Shown one piece after another: positions 17,024 to 25,548 of a stretch of DNA of 64,000 nt. The position numbers and the translations under genes were made by a program. The stretch is from NCBI RefSeq assembly GCF_048263515.1, contig NZ_JBLXEC010000022.1, positions 1 through 64,000 of the forward strand, read 5' to 3'. Each line of letters starts with the position of its first letter. Within the stretch, counting starts at the first letter, position 1. The notes beneath the pieces are model-generated. The model did no database searches. It had not been told where the DNA came from and saw nothing but the letters and a program-made list of their open reading frames with translations. The DNA comes from Marinovum sp048263515 (GTDB lineage: Bacteria > Pseudomonadota > Alphaproteobacteria > Rhodobacterales > Rhodobacteraceae).

Positions 17024-18025
17024 ATGAACTCCAAGATCGAAGACGTTCAGGTTGACGCACCGGCCAAGCCGCGCCGGTTCGTCTTTGTGCTGCTCGAGAA
17101 TTTCTCTCTGCTGCCGTTCTCGGCGGCGCTGGAATGCCTGCGTCTGGCCAACCGCATGTCCGGCAAAAGGCTCTATGACTGGCGCATTCTCGGCGAAGGC
17201 GGCGAGAGCCAGAGCTGCTCGGCCGGCACCTCGTTCCAGCTTCAGGGCGATCTGGAAGAGCTGCAGCGCGACGACGTGATCCTTGTCTGCGGCGGCATCG
17301 ACATTCAGGCGGCCACCACCAAACGTCTGCTGAACTGGCTGCGCCGCGAGGCGCGCAAGGGGCCGGTGATCGGCGGGCTTTGCACGGGAAGCTATGCTCT
17401 GGCCCGGGCCGGTCTGCTCGACGGGCGCCGCGCCACGATCCATTGGGAAAACTACGACAGTTTCGCCGAGGAATTCGAGGATGTCGGCCTGTCGAAGATG
17501 ATCTTTGCCATCGACGGCCCGCGCATCACCACCGCCGGCGGCACTTCGTCGCTCGACATGATGCTCAAGGTGCTGGCCGACGATCACGGGCCAGAGTTGG
17601 CCAATGCGGTGGCCGACCAGATGATCTATTCCTCGATCCGCACCGACCAGGACAGCCAGCGGCTCTCGGTGCCCACCCGCATCGGCGTGCGCCACCCCAA
17701 GCTAAGCCAGGTGATCCAGAAGATGGAGGCCAATATCGAGGAACCGATCAGCCCGTCGATCCTGGCCAAGGAGGTCGGCATGTCGACCCGACAGCTCGAG
17801 CGGCTGTTCCGGCGCTATCTGAACCGGAGCCCCAAGCGCTATTACATGGAACTGCGGCTTGAAAAGGCGCGCAACCTGTTGATGCAGACCGACATGAGCG
17901 TGATCAACGTGGCGCTGGCCTGCGGCTTTGCCTCGCCCTCGCATTTCTCGAAATGCTACCGGGCGCATTACAACACCACGCCCTACCGGGAACGCGGCTC
18001 GCAAGGGGCGCGGTCGGCGCCCTAG
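17024..18025 (+). CDS. GlxA family AraC-type regulator
   Basis: A 333-aa regulator with a DJ-1/PfpI-like N-terminal domain (about 17-190), including a nucleophile-elbow-like GLCTGSYALARAGLL and TTAGGTSSLDMML, followed by a double helix-turn-helix AraC domain (about 225-325) ending in FASPSHFSKCYRAHYNTTPYRER. This architecture is shared with GbdR, the glycine-betaine/choline catabolism regulator of Pseudomonas, which it resembles in the C-terminus; the ligand here is not established. It is divergent from the DAHP synthase gene. Its stop overlaps the stop of the convergent next gene by 3-4 bp. Confidence 0.88.
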   Translation: MNSKIEDVQVDAPAKPRRFVFVLLENFSLLPFSAALECLRLANRMSGKRLYDWRILGEGGESQSCSAGTSFQLQGDLEELQRDDVILVCGGIDIQAATTKRLLNWLRREARKGPVIGGLCTGSYALARAGLLDGRRATIHWENYDSFAEEFEDVGLSKMIFAIDGPRITTAGGTSSLDMMLKVLADDHGPELANAVADQMIYSSIRTDQDSQRLSVPTRIGVRHPKLSQVIQKMEANIEEPISPSILAKEVGMSTRQLERLFRRYLNRSPKRYYMELRLEKARNLLMQTDMSVINVALACGFASPSHFSKCYRAHYNTTPYRERGSQGARSAP

Positions 18026-18435
18026 AACTTGGTATTCAGCTCGTCGAAATCGCTGTTGAAGTTGAAGCCAAGCGCGACGATCCCGTCCTCGCGGTCATGC
18101 AGCAGCAGGTAGACATAGATGTACTGCCCGCCGACCCAGAAGGCGATCAGCTCCTGCCGGAAGCCGTGGTCCATGTCGTGGCGGCGGATCAGGGCGACGT
18201 TCTCGAAATCGCGCGGATAGATCTCGCGCACCCGCAGTTCCAGCGCCTCGAGCTCGTCGGGATCGGACTGGTCGCCAAAGGCCGGCATGACCTCGGCGAT
18301 GTCGCGGTTCTTGACCAGCGTGTCGAGCCGGGCGCGCAGCGCGAGGTAGTTGTCGTAGAACGCCTGGGTGTTCTGCGCCAGCGCCGGCGCTGGCAAGAGC
18401 GCAACGAGGACGGCGAGTCGTGCAATGAGCCTCAT
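18022..18435 (-). CDS. small secreted protein of unknown function
   Basis: A 137-aa protein with a clear signal peptide (residues 1-20, ending ALA). The mature part is rich in charged residues with the hydrophobic strand IAFWVGGQYIYVYLLLHD and ends in GFNFNSDFDELNTKF. I recognise no family. ATG at 18435 is taken because GGGAG lies in front and the signal peptide starts there; a longer open frame continues upstream but overlaps the sugar dehydrogenase region without merit. It converges on the GlxA-type regulator and follows the sugar dehydrogenase gene on the same strand. Confidence 0.7.
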   Translation of the reverse strand: MRLIARLAVLVALLPAPALAQNTQAFYDNYLALRARLDTLVKNRDIAEVMPAFGDQSDPDELEALELRVREIYPRDFENVALIRRHDMDHGFRQELIAFWVGGQYIYVYLLLHDREDGIVALGFNFNSDFDELNTKF

Positions 18436-18500
18436 GGAAATCTCCCGGATGAATGTCGGGAGTTTGGCGCGTGGCACGCGTTGCGTCCAGTGTCTCGCGC

Positions 18501-19589
18501 CTAGCCGGGTGTCATCCGGTAGAGCGCGCCCTGCCCGACGCTGAGAAACCAGATCGACCCGTCCGGCCCTTCGCGGATGTCGCGCACCCGCTCGGTGGCG
18601 CCAGAGCCGATCTTTTCCACCTCGCGCAGCGGTGAGCCGTCGAGCCGCGCGATATAGTCGAACTTGAGCGAGCCGACAAAGAGATCGCCCTTCCACTCGG
18701 GCCAGAGCTTGCCGGAATAGAACATCATCCCCGAAGGCGCGATCGAGGGGTCCCAGTAATGCACCGGCTGCTCCATGCCGGGCTTTGACGTGCCCTCGCC
18801 GATCCGGCCGCCGGAATAATGCCGGCCATAGGCGATCACCGGCCAGCCATAGTTGGCGCCCTTGCGGATGCGGTTGACCTCGTCACCGCCCCTGGCGCCA
18901 TGTTCGTTGACCCAGAGATTGCCCTGCAGATCCAACGCCGCGCCCTGCGGGTTCCGATGGCCGTAGGACCAGATCTCCGGCAGCGCATCAGCCCCGAGAT
19001 CTGGGTTGCCCGGTGCCGGCGCGCCATCGCGGGTGATCCGCAGGACCGAGCCGTTGTGCCGCGACAGGTCCTGCGCCGCCGGCCGGTCGCCGCGGTCGCC
19101 GATGGTCAGGAACAGCGTGCCGTCGCGCGCCTCGACCAGCCGCGAGCCGAAGTGCTGACCCTTGCCGGTGGGCCGGGTCATCGAGAAGATCGTCCTGACC
19201 TGTTCCAGGCTCTTTCCGTCTTCGCTCAGCCGCGCGCGCAGGACGGCGGTCCCGGCATCGCGACCCTCGGGCTTGGCGTAGGACAGGAAGATCTCGCGCC
19301 GCTGGCGGAAATCATTCGGCACCAGCACGTCCAGCAGGCCACCCTGCCCCAGCGCCGCAATCGGCGGCAGGCCGGTGACGGTGGAATGGCTGCCGTCGCC
19401 GCCCACATGCAGCAGCTTGCCGTCCCGCTCGGTGATCAACAGCCCGCCACCGGGCAGAAAGCCCACCGACCAGGGCTCGTCGAGACCGCGCACCACGGCG
19501 GTGACCTCGACGGTGCCGGCGGATGTGCGCAGTGGGTCGGCGGCAAGCGGGCTGCCGGCCAGCAGCAGGGTCAGGATCAGGCGCAGCAT
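18501..19589 (-). CDS. PQQ-dependent sugar (aldose) dehydrogenase
   Basis: A 362-aa periplasmic beta-propeller of the GSDH/YliI family, which oxidises aldose sugars with pyrroloquinoline quinone. Signal peptide residues 1-16. Family blocks are GLDEPWSVGFLPGGGLLITER at the start of the propeller, HFGSRLVEARDGTLFLTIGDRGDR (catalytic His region), IWSYGHRNPQGAALD and NEHGARGGDEVN. ATG at 19589 has a perfect AGGAGG site; an upstream in-frame ATG has none. PQQ biosynthesis genes are not in the window. It is divergent from the ABC transporter operon. Confidence 0.88.
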   Translation of the reverse strand: MLRLILTLLLAGSPLAADPLRTSAGTVEVTAVVRGLDEPWSVGFLPGGGLLITERDGKLLHVGGDGSHSTVTGLPPIAALGQGGLLDVLVPNDFRQRREIFLSYAKPEGRDAGTAVLRARLSEDGKSLEQVRTIFSMTRPTGKGQHFGSRLVEARDGTLFLTIGDRGDRPAAQDLSRHNGSVLRITRDGAPAPGNPDLGADALPEIWSYGHRNPQGAALDLQGNLWVNEHGARGGDEVNRIRKGANYGWPVIAYGRHYSGGRIGEGTSKPGMEQPVHYWDPSIAPSGMMFYSGKLWPEWKGDLFVGSLKFDYIARLDGSPLREVEKIGSGATERVRDIREGPDGSIWFLSVGQGALYRMTPG

Positions 19590-19760
19590 GAAAACCTCCT
19601 TTGTTCTACCAATAGGATAGTGCACCGGTTTGCCGTACCCACAGTCATGATGTTTTCGTGAAGATCGTCCCATGACATGGCGGCAATCGGTCTTTTCTTC
19701 CCGCAAATCCGCGCATAGGCTGGCCGCCGGATAGTGTTATCCAATCAGGGAGACATCACG

Positions 19761-20957
19761 ATGAAAAAGTTTTTGCTGGCAACAGCGCTGACCAGCCTGA
19801 CCGCAATGACGGCGCAGGCGGCCAGCCATTCCGAGACGCTCAAGGTGGGGATCATCCTGGGCTTTACCGGCCCGCTGGAAACCCTCGCCCCGGCCATCGC
19901 GGCAGGCGCGGAAATGGCGCTGGAAGAGGTCAACGCCGCCGGCGGCATCCTCGACGGCAAGATGGCCGAAGCGGTCCGTGGCGACGGCACCTGTGCCGAC
20001 GCGGCAGCAGCCACCGCCGCGGCCGAACGCCTTGTCACCTCTGACGGTGTCGCGGCGATCATGGGCGCCATGTGCTCCGGCGCCACCGGTGCCGTGCTGA
20101 CCAACGTCTCGGTGCCCAACGGCATCCTGCAGATCTCGCCCTCGGCCACCTCGCCGGGCCTGTCGTCGATCGAGGACAACGGTCTGTTCTTCCGCATGGC
20201 CCCGTCCGACGCGCGCCAGGGTGAAGTGATGGCGCAGATCATCAAGGACCGCGGCATCGACAGCGTCGCCGTGACTTACACCAACAACGACTATGGCTCG
20301 GGCCTCGCCGACAGCTTCCAGCAGGCGTTCGAAGCGGCCGGCGGCTCGGTCACCCTCTCGACCAGCCACGAAGACGGCAAGGCGGATTACTCGGCCGAAG
20401 TCGGCTCGCTGGCCTCGGCCGGCGGCGACGCGCTGGTGGTGATCGGCTATGTCGACCAGGGCGGTTCCGGCATCATCCAGGCGGCGCTCGACACCGGTGC
20501 GTTCGACACCTTTGTCCTGCCCGACGGCATGATCGGCGACGCGCTCGAGAACAACTTCGGCGCCGACATCGACGGCTCCTTCGGCCAGAACCCCAGCGTC
20601 GAGAACGAGCGCGGCGACGAGTTCCTGGCCCTGGCGGAAACCGCCGGCTTCGACGGCACCTCGGTCTATGCCAAGGAAGCCTATGATTCGATGGCGCTGA
20701 TCCTGCTGTCGATGGCGGCAGCCGGTTCGACCAATGGCGCCGAAGCGGCGGCCAAGGTGATGGACCTGGCCAACGCGCCCGGCGAGAAGATCTATGCCGG
20801 CGAGCTGGCCAAGGCGATCGAGCTGGTGTCGGCCGGCACCGACATCGACTATGTCGGCGCCTCCTCGGTCGAGCTGATCGAGCCCGGTGAAGCCTCTGGC
20901 GGTTACGTCGAGATGGAGATGAAGGACGGCAAGCTGGAAGAGATCGGCTACCGCTGA
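19761..20957 (+). CDS. branched-chain amino acid type ABC transporter substrate-binding protein
   Basis: A 398-aa periplasmic binding protein of the HAAT (LivJ/K-like, Peripla_BP_6) type. Signal peptide residues 1-20 (ending AQA). The N-terminal lobe begins LKVGIILGFTGPLETLAP and has the typical MGAMCSGATGAVLTNV and SATSPGLSSI blocks. It would bind amino acids or related solutes and deliver them to the LivHM-like permeases encoded downstream. ATG at 19761 follows a GGGAG site. A terminator-like hairpin separates it from the ATPase genes, giving higher expression of this gene. The exact substrate is not predictable. Confidence 0.92.
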   Translation: MKKFLLATALTSLTAMTAQAASHSETLKVGIILGFTGPLETLAPAIAAGAEMALEEVNAAGGILDGKMAEAVRGDGTCADAAAATAAAERLVTSDGVAAIMGAMCSGATGAVLTNVSVPNGILQISPSATSPGLSSIEDNGLFFRMAPSDARQGEVMAQIIKDRGIDSVAVTYTNNDYGSGLADSFQQAFEAAGGSVTLSTSHEDGKADYSAEVGSLASAGGDALVVIGYVDQGGSGIIQAALDTGAFDTFVLPDGMIGDALENNFGADIDGSFGQNPSVENERGDEFLALAETAGFDGTSVYAKEAYDSMALILLSMAAAGSTNGAEAAAKVMDLANAPGEKIYAGELAKAIELVSAGTDIDYVGASSVELIEPGEASGGYVEMEMKDGKLEEIGYR

Positions 20958-20983
20958 TCCGCAGTTGACGTCACAAGACAGAG

Positions 20984-21011
20984 ACAGCCCGGCAGAGCGC
21001 CGGGCTGTTTT
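20984..21011 (+). terminator. attenuating terminator after the binding-protein gene
   Basis: A perfect 10-bp stem (ACAGCCCGGC paired with GCCGGGCTGT) with a 5-base loop and a following TTTT. It lies between the binding-protein gene and the rest of its ABC operon, a usual way to keep the binding protein in excess. Confidence 0.8.
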
Positions 21012-21031
21012 GCCACGAGGGGGATGATGGC

Positions 21032-21808
21032 GTGATCCGGGTTGAGAACCTGCACAGACATTTCGGCGGCTTTCACGCCGTGGACGGCGCGACTCTGGAG
21101 ATCGAGAAAGGCTCGGTCACCGCGTTGGTGGGGCCCAACGGCGCCGGAAAGACCACACTTTTCAACGTGATCGCCGGGGTTCTTCCACCAACCTCCGGCA
21201 AGGTGTACATGGACGAGGAAGACATCACCGGTCTTGCGCCACATGTGTTGTTTTCCAAGGGCTTGCTGCGCACCTTTCAGGTGGCGCATGAATTCAGTTC
21301 GATGACCTGCCGCGAGAACCTGATGATGGTGCCGGGCGGGCAATCCGGCGAGGTGCTCTGGAACACATGGTTCGGCCGGCGGCGGATTGCCGAGGAAGAG
21401 CGCGCGCTGCGCGCCCTGGCCGACGAGGTGCTGGACTTCCTGACCATCTCGCATCTGGCCGATCACCCGGCGGGCGCGATTTCCGGTGGTCAGAAGAAGC
21501 TGCTGGAACTGGGCCGCACGATGATGGTCGACGCGCGCATCGTCTTTCTCGACGAGGTCGGCGCCGGGGTGAACCGCACCCTGCTCAACACCATCGCCGA
21601 CGCGATCCTGCGGCTCAACAAGGAGCGCGGCTATACCTTCTGCGTGATCGAGCACGACATGGATTTCATCGCCCGGCTCTGCGATCCGGTGATCGTCATG
21701 GCCGAGGGCAAGAAGCTGGCGCAGGGCACGATCGCCGAGATCAAGGCAAACGAACAGGTGATCGAGGCCTACCTCGGCACCGGGTTGAAGAACAAGGAAA
21801 CGGTGTGA
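21032..21808 (+). CDS. ABC transporter ATP-binding protein, LivG-like
   Basis: A 258-aa ATPase of the branched-chain amino acid uptake class. Walker A GPNGAGKTT is at residues 34-42, the signature is ISGGQKKLLELGR (about 150-162), Walker B is IVFLDEVGAG, and the LivG-typical C-terminus follows (VIEHDMDFI, AQGTIAEIKANEQVIEAYLG). The start is GTG at 21032 behind GAGGGGGA. It pairs with the LivF-like ATPase 115 bp downstream. Confidence 0.92.
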   Translation: MIRVENLHRHFGGFHAVDGATLEIEKGSVTALVGPNGAGKTTLFNVIAGVLPPTSGKVYMDEEDITGLAPHVLFSKGLLRTFQVAHEFSSMTCRENLMMVPGGQSGEVLWNTWFGRRRIAEEERALRALADEVLDFLTISHLADHPAGAISGGQKKLLELGRTMMVDARIVFLDEVGAGVNRTLLNTIADAILRLNKERGYTFCVIEHDMDFIARLCDPVIVMAEGKKLAQGTIAEIKANEQVIEAYLGTGLKNKETV

Positions 21809-21827
21809 TGGCAGCAGCGTTGCGCAA

Positions 21828-21886
21828 GCGAGGGGCCAGCCCCTCGCGCTCCCACAACATGCGAGGGGCCAGCCCCTCGCGCTCCC
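21828..21886. repeat. two 26-bp palindromic direct repeats
   Basis: The unit GCGAGGGGCCAGCCCCTCGC plus GCTCCC occurs at 21828-21853 and again at 21861-21886, separated by 7 bp. Each unit's first 20 bases are themselves a near-perfect palindrome and could form a hairpin. The pair occupies the gap between the two ATPase genes of one operon. Confidence 0.85.
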
Positions 21887-21923
21887 CGAGGGTATTTCCG
21901 GCAAGAGGAAGGAGGAGCGGGGC

Positions 21924-22637
21924 GTGGCTGAACCATTTCTGATCGGCGAGGCCATGACCGGCGGGTATGGCAAGGGCCCGGATATTCTGCATGAGTGCAC
22001 CATCGCGGTCGAGAAAGGCGAGATCGCGGTGATCGTCGGCCCCAATGGCGCCGGCAAGTCGACCGCAATGAAGGCGGTCTTCGGCATGCTCGACGTGCGG
22101 TCCGGCGCGGTTCGGCTGGACGGCCAGGAGATCACCACGCTCAGCCCGCAGGACCGGGTGGCGCGGGGCATGGGGTTCGTGCCGCAGACCAGCAATATCT
22201 TCGGTTCCATGTCGGTGGAAGAGAACCTCGAGATGGGCGCTTTCATCCGCCGCGACGACATTCGCGGCACCATGGAGCAGGTCTACGAGCTGTTCCCGAT
22301 CCTGCGCGACAAGCGCAACCAGGCGGCGGGCGAGCTGTCTGGCGGTCAGCGCCAGCAGGTCGCCGTGGGCCGTGCGCTGATGACCAAACCGCAGGTGCTG
22401 ATGCTGGACGAGCCGACGGCGGGCGTCTCGCCCATCGTGATGGACGAGCTTTTCGACCGGATCATCGAGGTGGCACGCACCGGGATCTCCATCCTGATGG
22501 TGGAACAGAATGCCCGCCAGGCGCTGGAGATCGCCGACAAGGGCTATGTGCTGGTCCAGGGGCGCAATGCCCATACCGGCACCGGCAAGGACCTGTTGGC
22601 CGACCCAGAGGTTCGGCGCAGTTTTCTGGGGGGCTGA
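21924..22637 (+). CDS. ABC transporter ATP-binding protein, LivF-like
   Basis: A 237-aa ATPase. Walker A GPNGAGKST (39-47), signature LSGGQRQQVAVGRAL (about 141-155), Walker B VLMLDEPTAGVSP, and the LivF-type end ILMVEQNARQALEIADKGYVL. The start is GTG at 21924 after a strong AGGAGGAG. It forms the second nucleotide-binding subunit of the HAAT transporter. The stop is directly followed by the start of the small secreted protein (1-bp gap). Confidence 0.92.
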   Translation: MAEPFLIGEAMTGGYGKGPDILHECTIAVEKGEIAVIVGPNGAGKSTAMKAVFGMLDVRSGAVRLDGQEITTLSPQDRVARGMGFVPQTSNIFGSMSVEENLEMGAFIRRDDIRGTMEQVYELFPILRDKRNQAAGELSGGQRQQVAVGRALMTKPQVLMLDEPTAGVSPIVMDELFDRIIEVARTGISILMVEQNARQALEIADKGYVLVQGRNAHTGTGKDLLADPEVRRSFLGG

Positions 22638-22638
22638 G

Positions 22639-23010
22639 GTGACGTGGCATTTCCTGATGTCCGGGTCCGCGGCGCTGGTTCTGCTGGCCCAGGCGGCCGC
22701 GGCGGCGCCGGAAGCACGCGCCTGCCGGTTCGAGCGGCAGATCTACGAAGGGGTGAGCCGCGCGGTCCTGCTGCATGCAGACATCGACAGTGACGGGGCG
22801 CGCGCCTCGGTGCTGGTCGGCAATGGCCGGCGCTATGCCGGCCGCCAGACGCGCAACAGCGCCGGGGCGAGCGCGGTCTCCTTTGCGACGGATGTGTCGC
22901 GCGAGATCATGACAATCGCGCCAGGCGGCGAAACGCTCTGGCAGATCAATTTCAACGACGGCAAGACAATGGCCTATGCCGGCCATTGCGGGCCGATCCG
23001 CAAGAGGTAG
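22639..23010 (+). CDS. small secreted protein within the ABC transporter operon
   Basis: A 123-aa protein. GTG at 22639 is 1 bp past the livF-like stop and is preceded by a G-rich site inside that gene; an internal ATG at 22657 is the alternative. Residues 1-28 form a signal peptide (hydrophobic Leu/Ala run to AAAAAPEARA), and a Cys follows near residue 30. The mature part has alternating charged and small residues (LHADIDSDGARASVLVGNGRRYAG) with a second Cys near the C-terminus, possibly a disulphide. I recognise no family. Its place between ATPase and permease genes suggests cotranscription and perhaps a role near the transporter. Confidence 0.72.
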   Translation: MTWHFLMSGSAALVLLAQAAAAAPEARACRFERQIYEGVSRAVLLHADIDSDGARASVLVGNGRRYAGRQTRNSAGASAVSFATDVSREIMTIAPGGETLWQINFNDGKTMAYAGHCGPIRKR

Positions 23011-23013
23011 CCG

Positions 23014-24024
23014 ATGGACATACTGAACGCATTGGTGGTTCTGGCCAATTTCGTCCTGATCCCGGCCGTGGCCTATGGCGCGCAGCTGGCGTTGGGGGCG
23101 CTGGGGGTGACGCTGATCTATGGCATCCTGCGGTTTTCCAACTTTGCCCATGGCGACACCATGGCCTTTGGCGCCATGGTCACCATCCTGGTGACCTGGC
23201 TCTTGCAGGGCTGGGGCGTAAGCCTGGGGCCGCTGCCCACCGCCCTGCTCGCCCTGCCCTTCGGCATCCTCGGCTGCATGGCACTGGTGCTTTTGACCGA
23301 CCGCATGGTCTATCGCTTCTACCGGTCGCAGCGGGTCAAGCCGGTGATCCTGGTGATCGTCTCGATGGGGGTGATGTTCGTCTACAACGGCGTGGTGCGC
23401 TTCATCATCGGCGCTGATGACCAGCGTTTTGCCGATGGCGAGCGCTTCATCATCTCGGTGCGCGATTTCAAGGAACTGACGGGGCTGGACGAAGGCCTGG
23501 GCATCCGCACCACGCAAGGTCTGACCGTGGTGACCGCGGTGATCACCGTGGCAGCGCTGTTCTGGTTTCTCAACCGCACCCGCACCGGCAAGTCGATGCG
23601 GGCCTATTCCGACAACGAGGACCTAGCGCTCTTGTCGGGCATCAACCCCGAGCGGGTGGTGATGATCACCTGGCTGCTGGTTGCGGCGCTGGCGACGATT
23701 GCCGGCACGCTTTACGGTCTCGACAAGACCTTCAAGCCCTTCACCTATTTCCAGCTGCTGCTGCCGGTCTTTGCCAGTGCCATTGTCGGCGGGCTGGGCT
23801 CGCCGCTGGGGGCCATTGCCGGCGGCTTTGTCATCGCCTTTTCCGAGGTCGGCATCACCTATGCCTGGAAGAAGGTGGCGGAATACCTGCTGCCCGAGGC
23901 CTGGGCGCCGGAGAGCCTGCTGCAGCTGCTGGGGACGGACTACAAGTTCGCCGTGAGCTTCGTCATCCTGGTGATCGTGCTGCTGATCCGGCCCACCGGT
24001 CTGTTCAAGGGGAAATCGGTATGA
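23014..24024 (+). CDS. branched-chain amino acid type ABC transporter permease, LivH-like
   Basis: A 336-aa membrane protein with about eight hydrophobic helices. LivH features are YGILRFSNFAHGDTMAFGAM near the N-terminus, the coupling region MRAYSDNEDLALLSGINPERVV and FASAIVGGLGSPLGAIAGGFVIAFSE. It forms half of the translocation channel. The start lies 3 bp after the small secreted protein stop, and its end overlaps the next permease by 4 bp. Confidence 0.93.
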   Translation: MDILNALVVLANFVLIPAVAYGAQLALGALGVTLIYGILRFSNFAHGDTMAFGAMVTILVTWLLQGWGVSLGPLPTALLALPFGILGCMALVLLTDRMVYRFYRSQRVKPVILVIVSMGVMFVYNGVVRFIIGADDQRFADGERFIISVRDFKELTGLDEGLGIRTTQGLTVVTAVITVAALFWFLNRTRTGKSMRAYSDNEDLALLSGINPERVVMITWLLVAALATIAGTLYGLDKTFKPFTYFQLLLPVFASAIVGGLGSPLGAIAGGFVIAFSEVGITYAWKKVAEYLLPEAWAPESLLQLLGTDYKFAVSFVILVIVLLIRPTGLFKGKSV

Positions 24025-25325
24025 GCCAGACTGTGAAAACCCTCGCGCTCTTTGCCTTTGTGGCGCTGCTGATCATCGGCACCGGCGTGGTGCAGAGCTG
24101 GAACTCGGCGCTGCTCATTCTCAACATGGGGCTGGTCTCGGCGCTGATGGCGCTGGGGGTGAACCTGCAATGGGGCTTTGCCGGGCTGTTCAACGTCGGT
24201 GTCATGGGGTTCGTGGCGCTTGGCGGGCTGGCAACCGTGGTGATCGCCATGCCGCCGGTCAAGGAGGCCTGGGAGGTCGGCGCCACCGGCGTGCTGGCGG
24301 CGCTGGCCGTGGGGGCCGCGACCCTTGCGCTGGCGGTCTGGCTGACGCGCAGGATGGCCAAGGGCTGGCTGCGGGCGCTGGTGATGCTGGCGGTGCTGGT
24401 GGCGGGCTTCGTGATCTATCGCGGGCTGTTCGACCCGGCGGTCGATGCGATCGAGAGCATCAACCCGGCGCTGACCGGATACCTGGGCGGTCTGGGTCTG
24501 CCGATCGTGCTGGCCTGGCCCGTTGGGGGGCTGTTTGCCGCGGCCGCCGCCTGGGTGATCGGCAAGACGGCGCTGGGGCTGCGGTCGGACTACCTGGCGA
24601 TTGCGACGCTGGGGATTGCCGAGATCATCATCGCGGTGCTCAAGAACGAGGATTGGCTGGCGCGTGGGGTCAAGAACGTGATCGGCCTGCCCCGGCCGGT
24701 GCCGAACGAGATCGACCTGCAGAATGATCCGGAGTTCGTGGCGCGTGCCACCGATCTGGGGATCGACGTCACCACCGCCTCGACGCTCTACGTCAAGCTC
24801 GGCTACGGGCTGATGTTTGCCGCGGTGCTGATCCTGGTTCTGGTGCTGGCGCAGCTGGCGCTGAAGTCGCCCTGGGGCCGGATGATGCGCGCGATCCGCG
24901 ACAACGAGGTGGCGGCGCGGGCGATGGGCAAGGATGTCACCGCGCGGCACCTGCAGGTCTTCGTGCTGGGCTCGGCGATCTGCGGCGTGGCCGGGGCGAT
25001 GATGACGACGCTGGACGGTCAATTGACGCCGGCGTCCTATCAGCCGCTGCGCTATACCTTCCTGATCTGGGTGATGGTGATTGTCGGCGGGTCCGGCAAC
25101 AACTTCGGCGCGGTGCTGGGCGGGTTCCTGATCTGGTTCCTCTGGGTGCAGGTCGAGCCGATCGGGGCTGCGGTGATGGACCTGGCGACCGCCGGCATGG
25201 CGGATGGCTCGGCGCTCAAGGCGCATCTGCAGGGCTCGGTGCAGCACATGCGGCTGCTGACCATGGGGGTGATCCTGCTCTTGGTGCTGCGGTTTGCGCC
25301 AAGGGGGCTGTTACCGGAGCGGTGA
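24021..25325 (+). CDS. branched-chain amino acid type ABC transporter permease, LivM-like
   Basis: A 434-aa membrane protein, LivM-like, with the typical MALGVNLQWGFAGLFNVGVMGF motif near residue 40, YLAIATLGIAEI in the middle, and the coupling segment MMRAIRDNEVAARAMGKD. It is the second channel subunit. Start overlaps the LivH-like gene by 4 bp (ATGA). The operon ends here; a repeat element rather than a simple terminator follows. Confidence 0.93.
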   Translation: MSQTVKTLALFAFVALLIIGTGVVQSWNSALLILNMGLVSALMALGVNLQWGFAGLFNVGVMGFVALGGLATVVIAMPPVKEAWEVGATGVLAALAVGAATLALAVWLTRRMAKGWLRALVMLAVLVAGFVIYRGLFDPAVDAIESINPALTGYLGGLGLPIVLAWPVGGLFAAAAAWVIGKTALGLRSDYLAIATLGIAEIIIAVLKNEDWLARGVKNVIGLPRPVPNEIDLQNDPEFVARATDLGIDVTTASTLYVKLGYGLMFAAVLILVLVLAQLALKSPWGRMMRAIRDNEVAARAMGKDVTARHLQVFVLGSAICGVAGAMMTTLDGQLTPASYQPLRYTFLIWVMVIVGGSGNNFGAVLGGFLIWFLWVQVEPIGAAVMDLATAGMADGSALKAHLQGSVQHMRLLTMGVILLLVLRFAPRGLLPER

Positions 25326-25333
25326 GCTTTGCT

Positions 25334-25520
25334 CGGCCCGGGTCAGAGATTGAGCCGGGCCAGTGGCTGCCCGCGGGGTGCCGCTGCTCCGGGTGTTCGG
25401 CAGCGCTTTATGTCCGACAGATCCGGATAACCTCTGATTGACGCGCTAGCGTCAGCCAAGCGGCAGCCCGGGGGGCGGGCAGCCGCTGGCCCGGCGGCCT
25501 TCGGCCTTGTTCCGGGCCGG
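25334..25520. repeat. dispersed inverted-repeat-ended element, copy 1
   Basis: The core at 25361-25488 (128 bp) starts with CAGTGGCTGCCCGCGGGGTG and ends with a near inverted copy (25459-25488, AGCGGCAGCCCGGG followed by GCGGGCAGCCGCTG). Both flanks carry GGCCCGG/CCGGGCC hairpin arms. The same core occurs three more times at 44.6-45.2 kb. It fills the gap between the livM-like gene and the convergent HerA-like gene and could act as a terminator. Confidence 0.85.
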
Positions 25521-25548
25521 GACTTCGGAAGTGAGCTTGCGGAACCGT

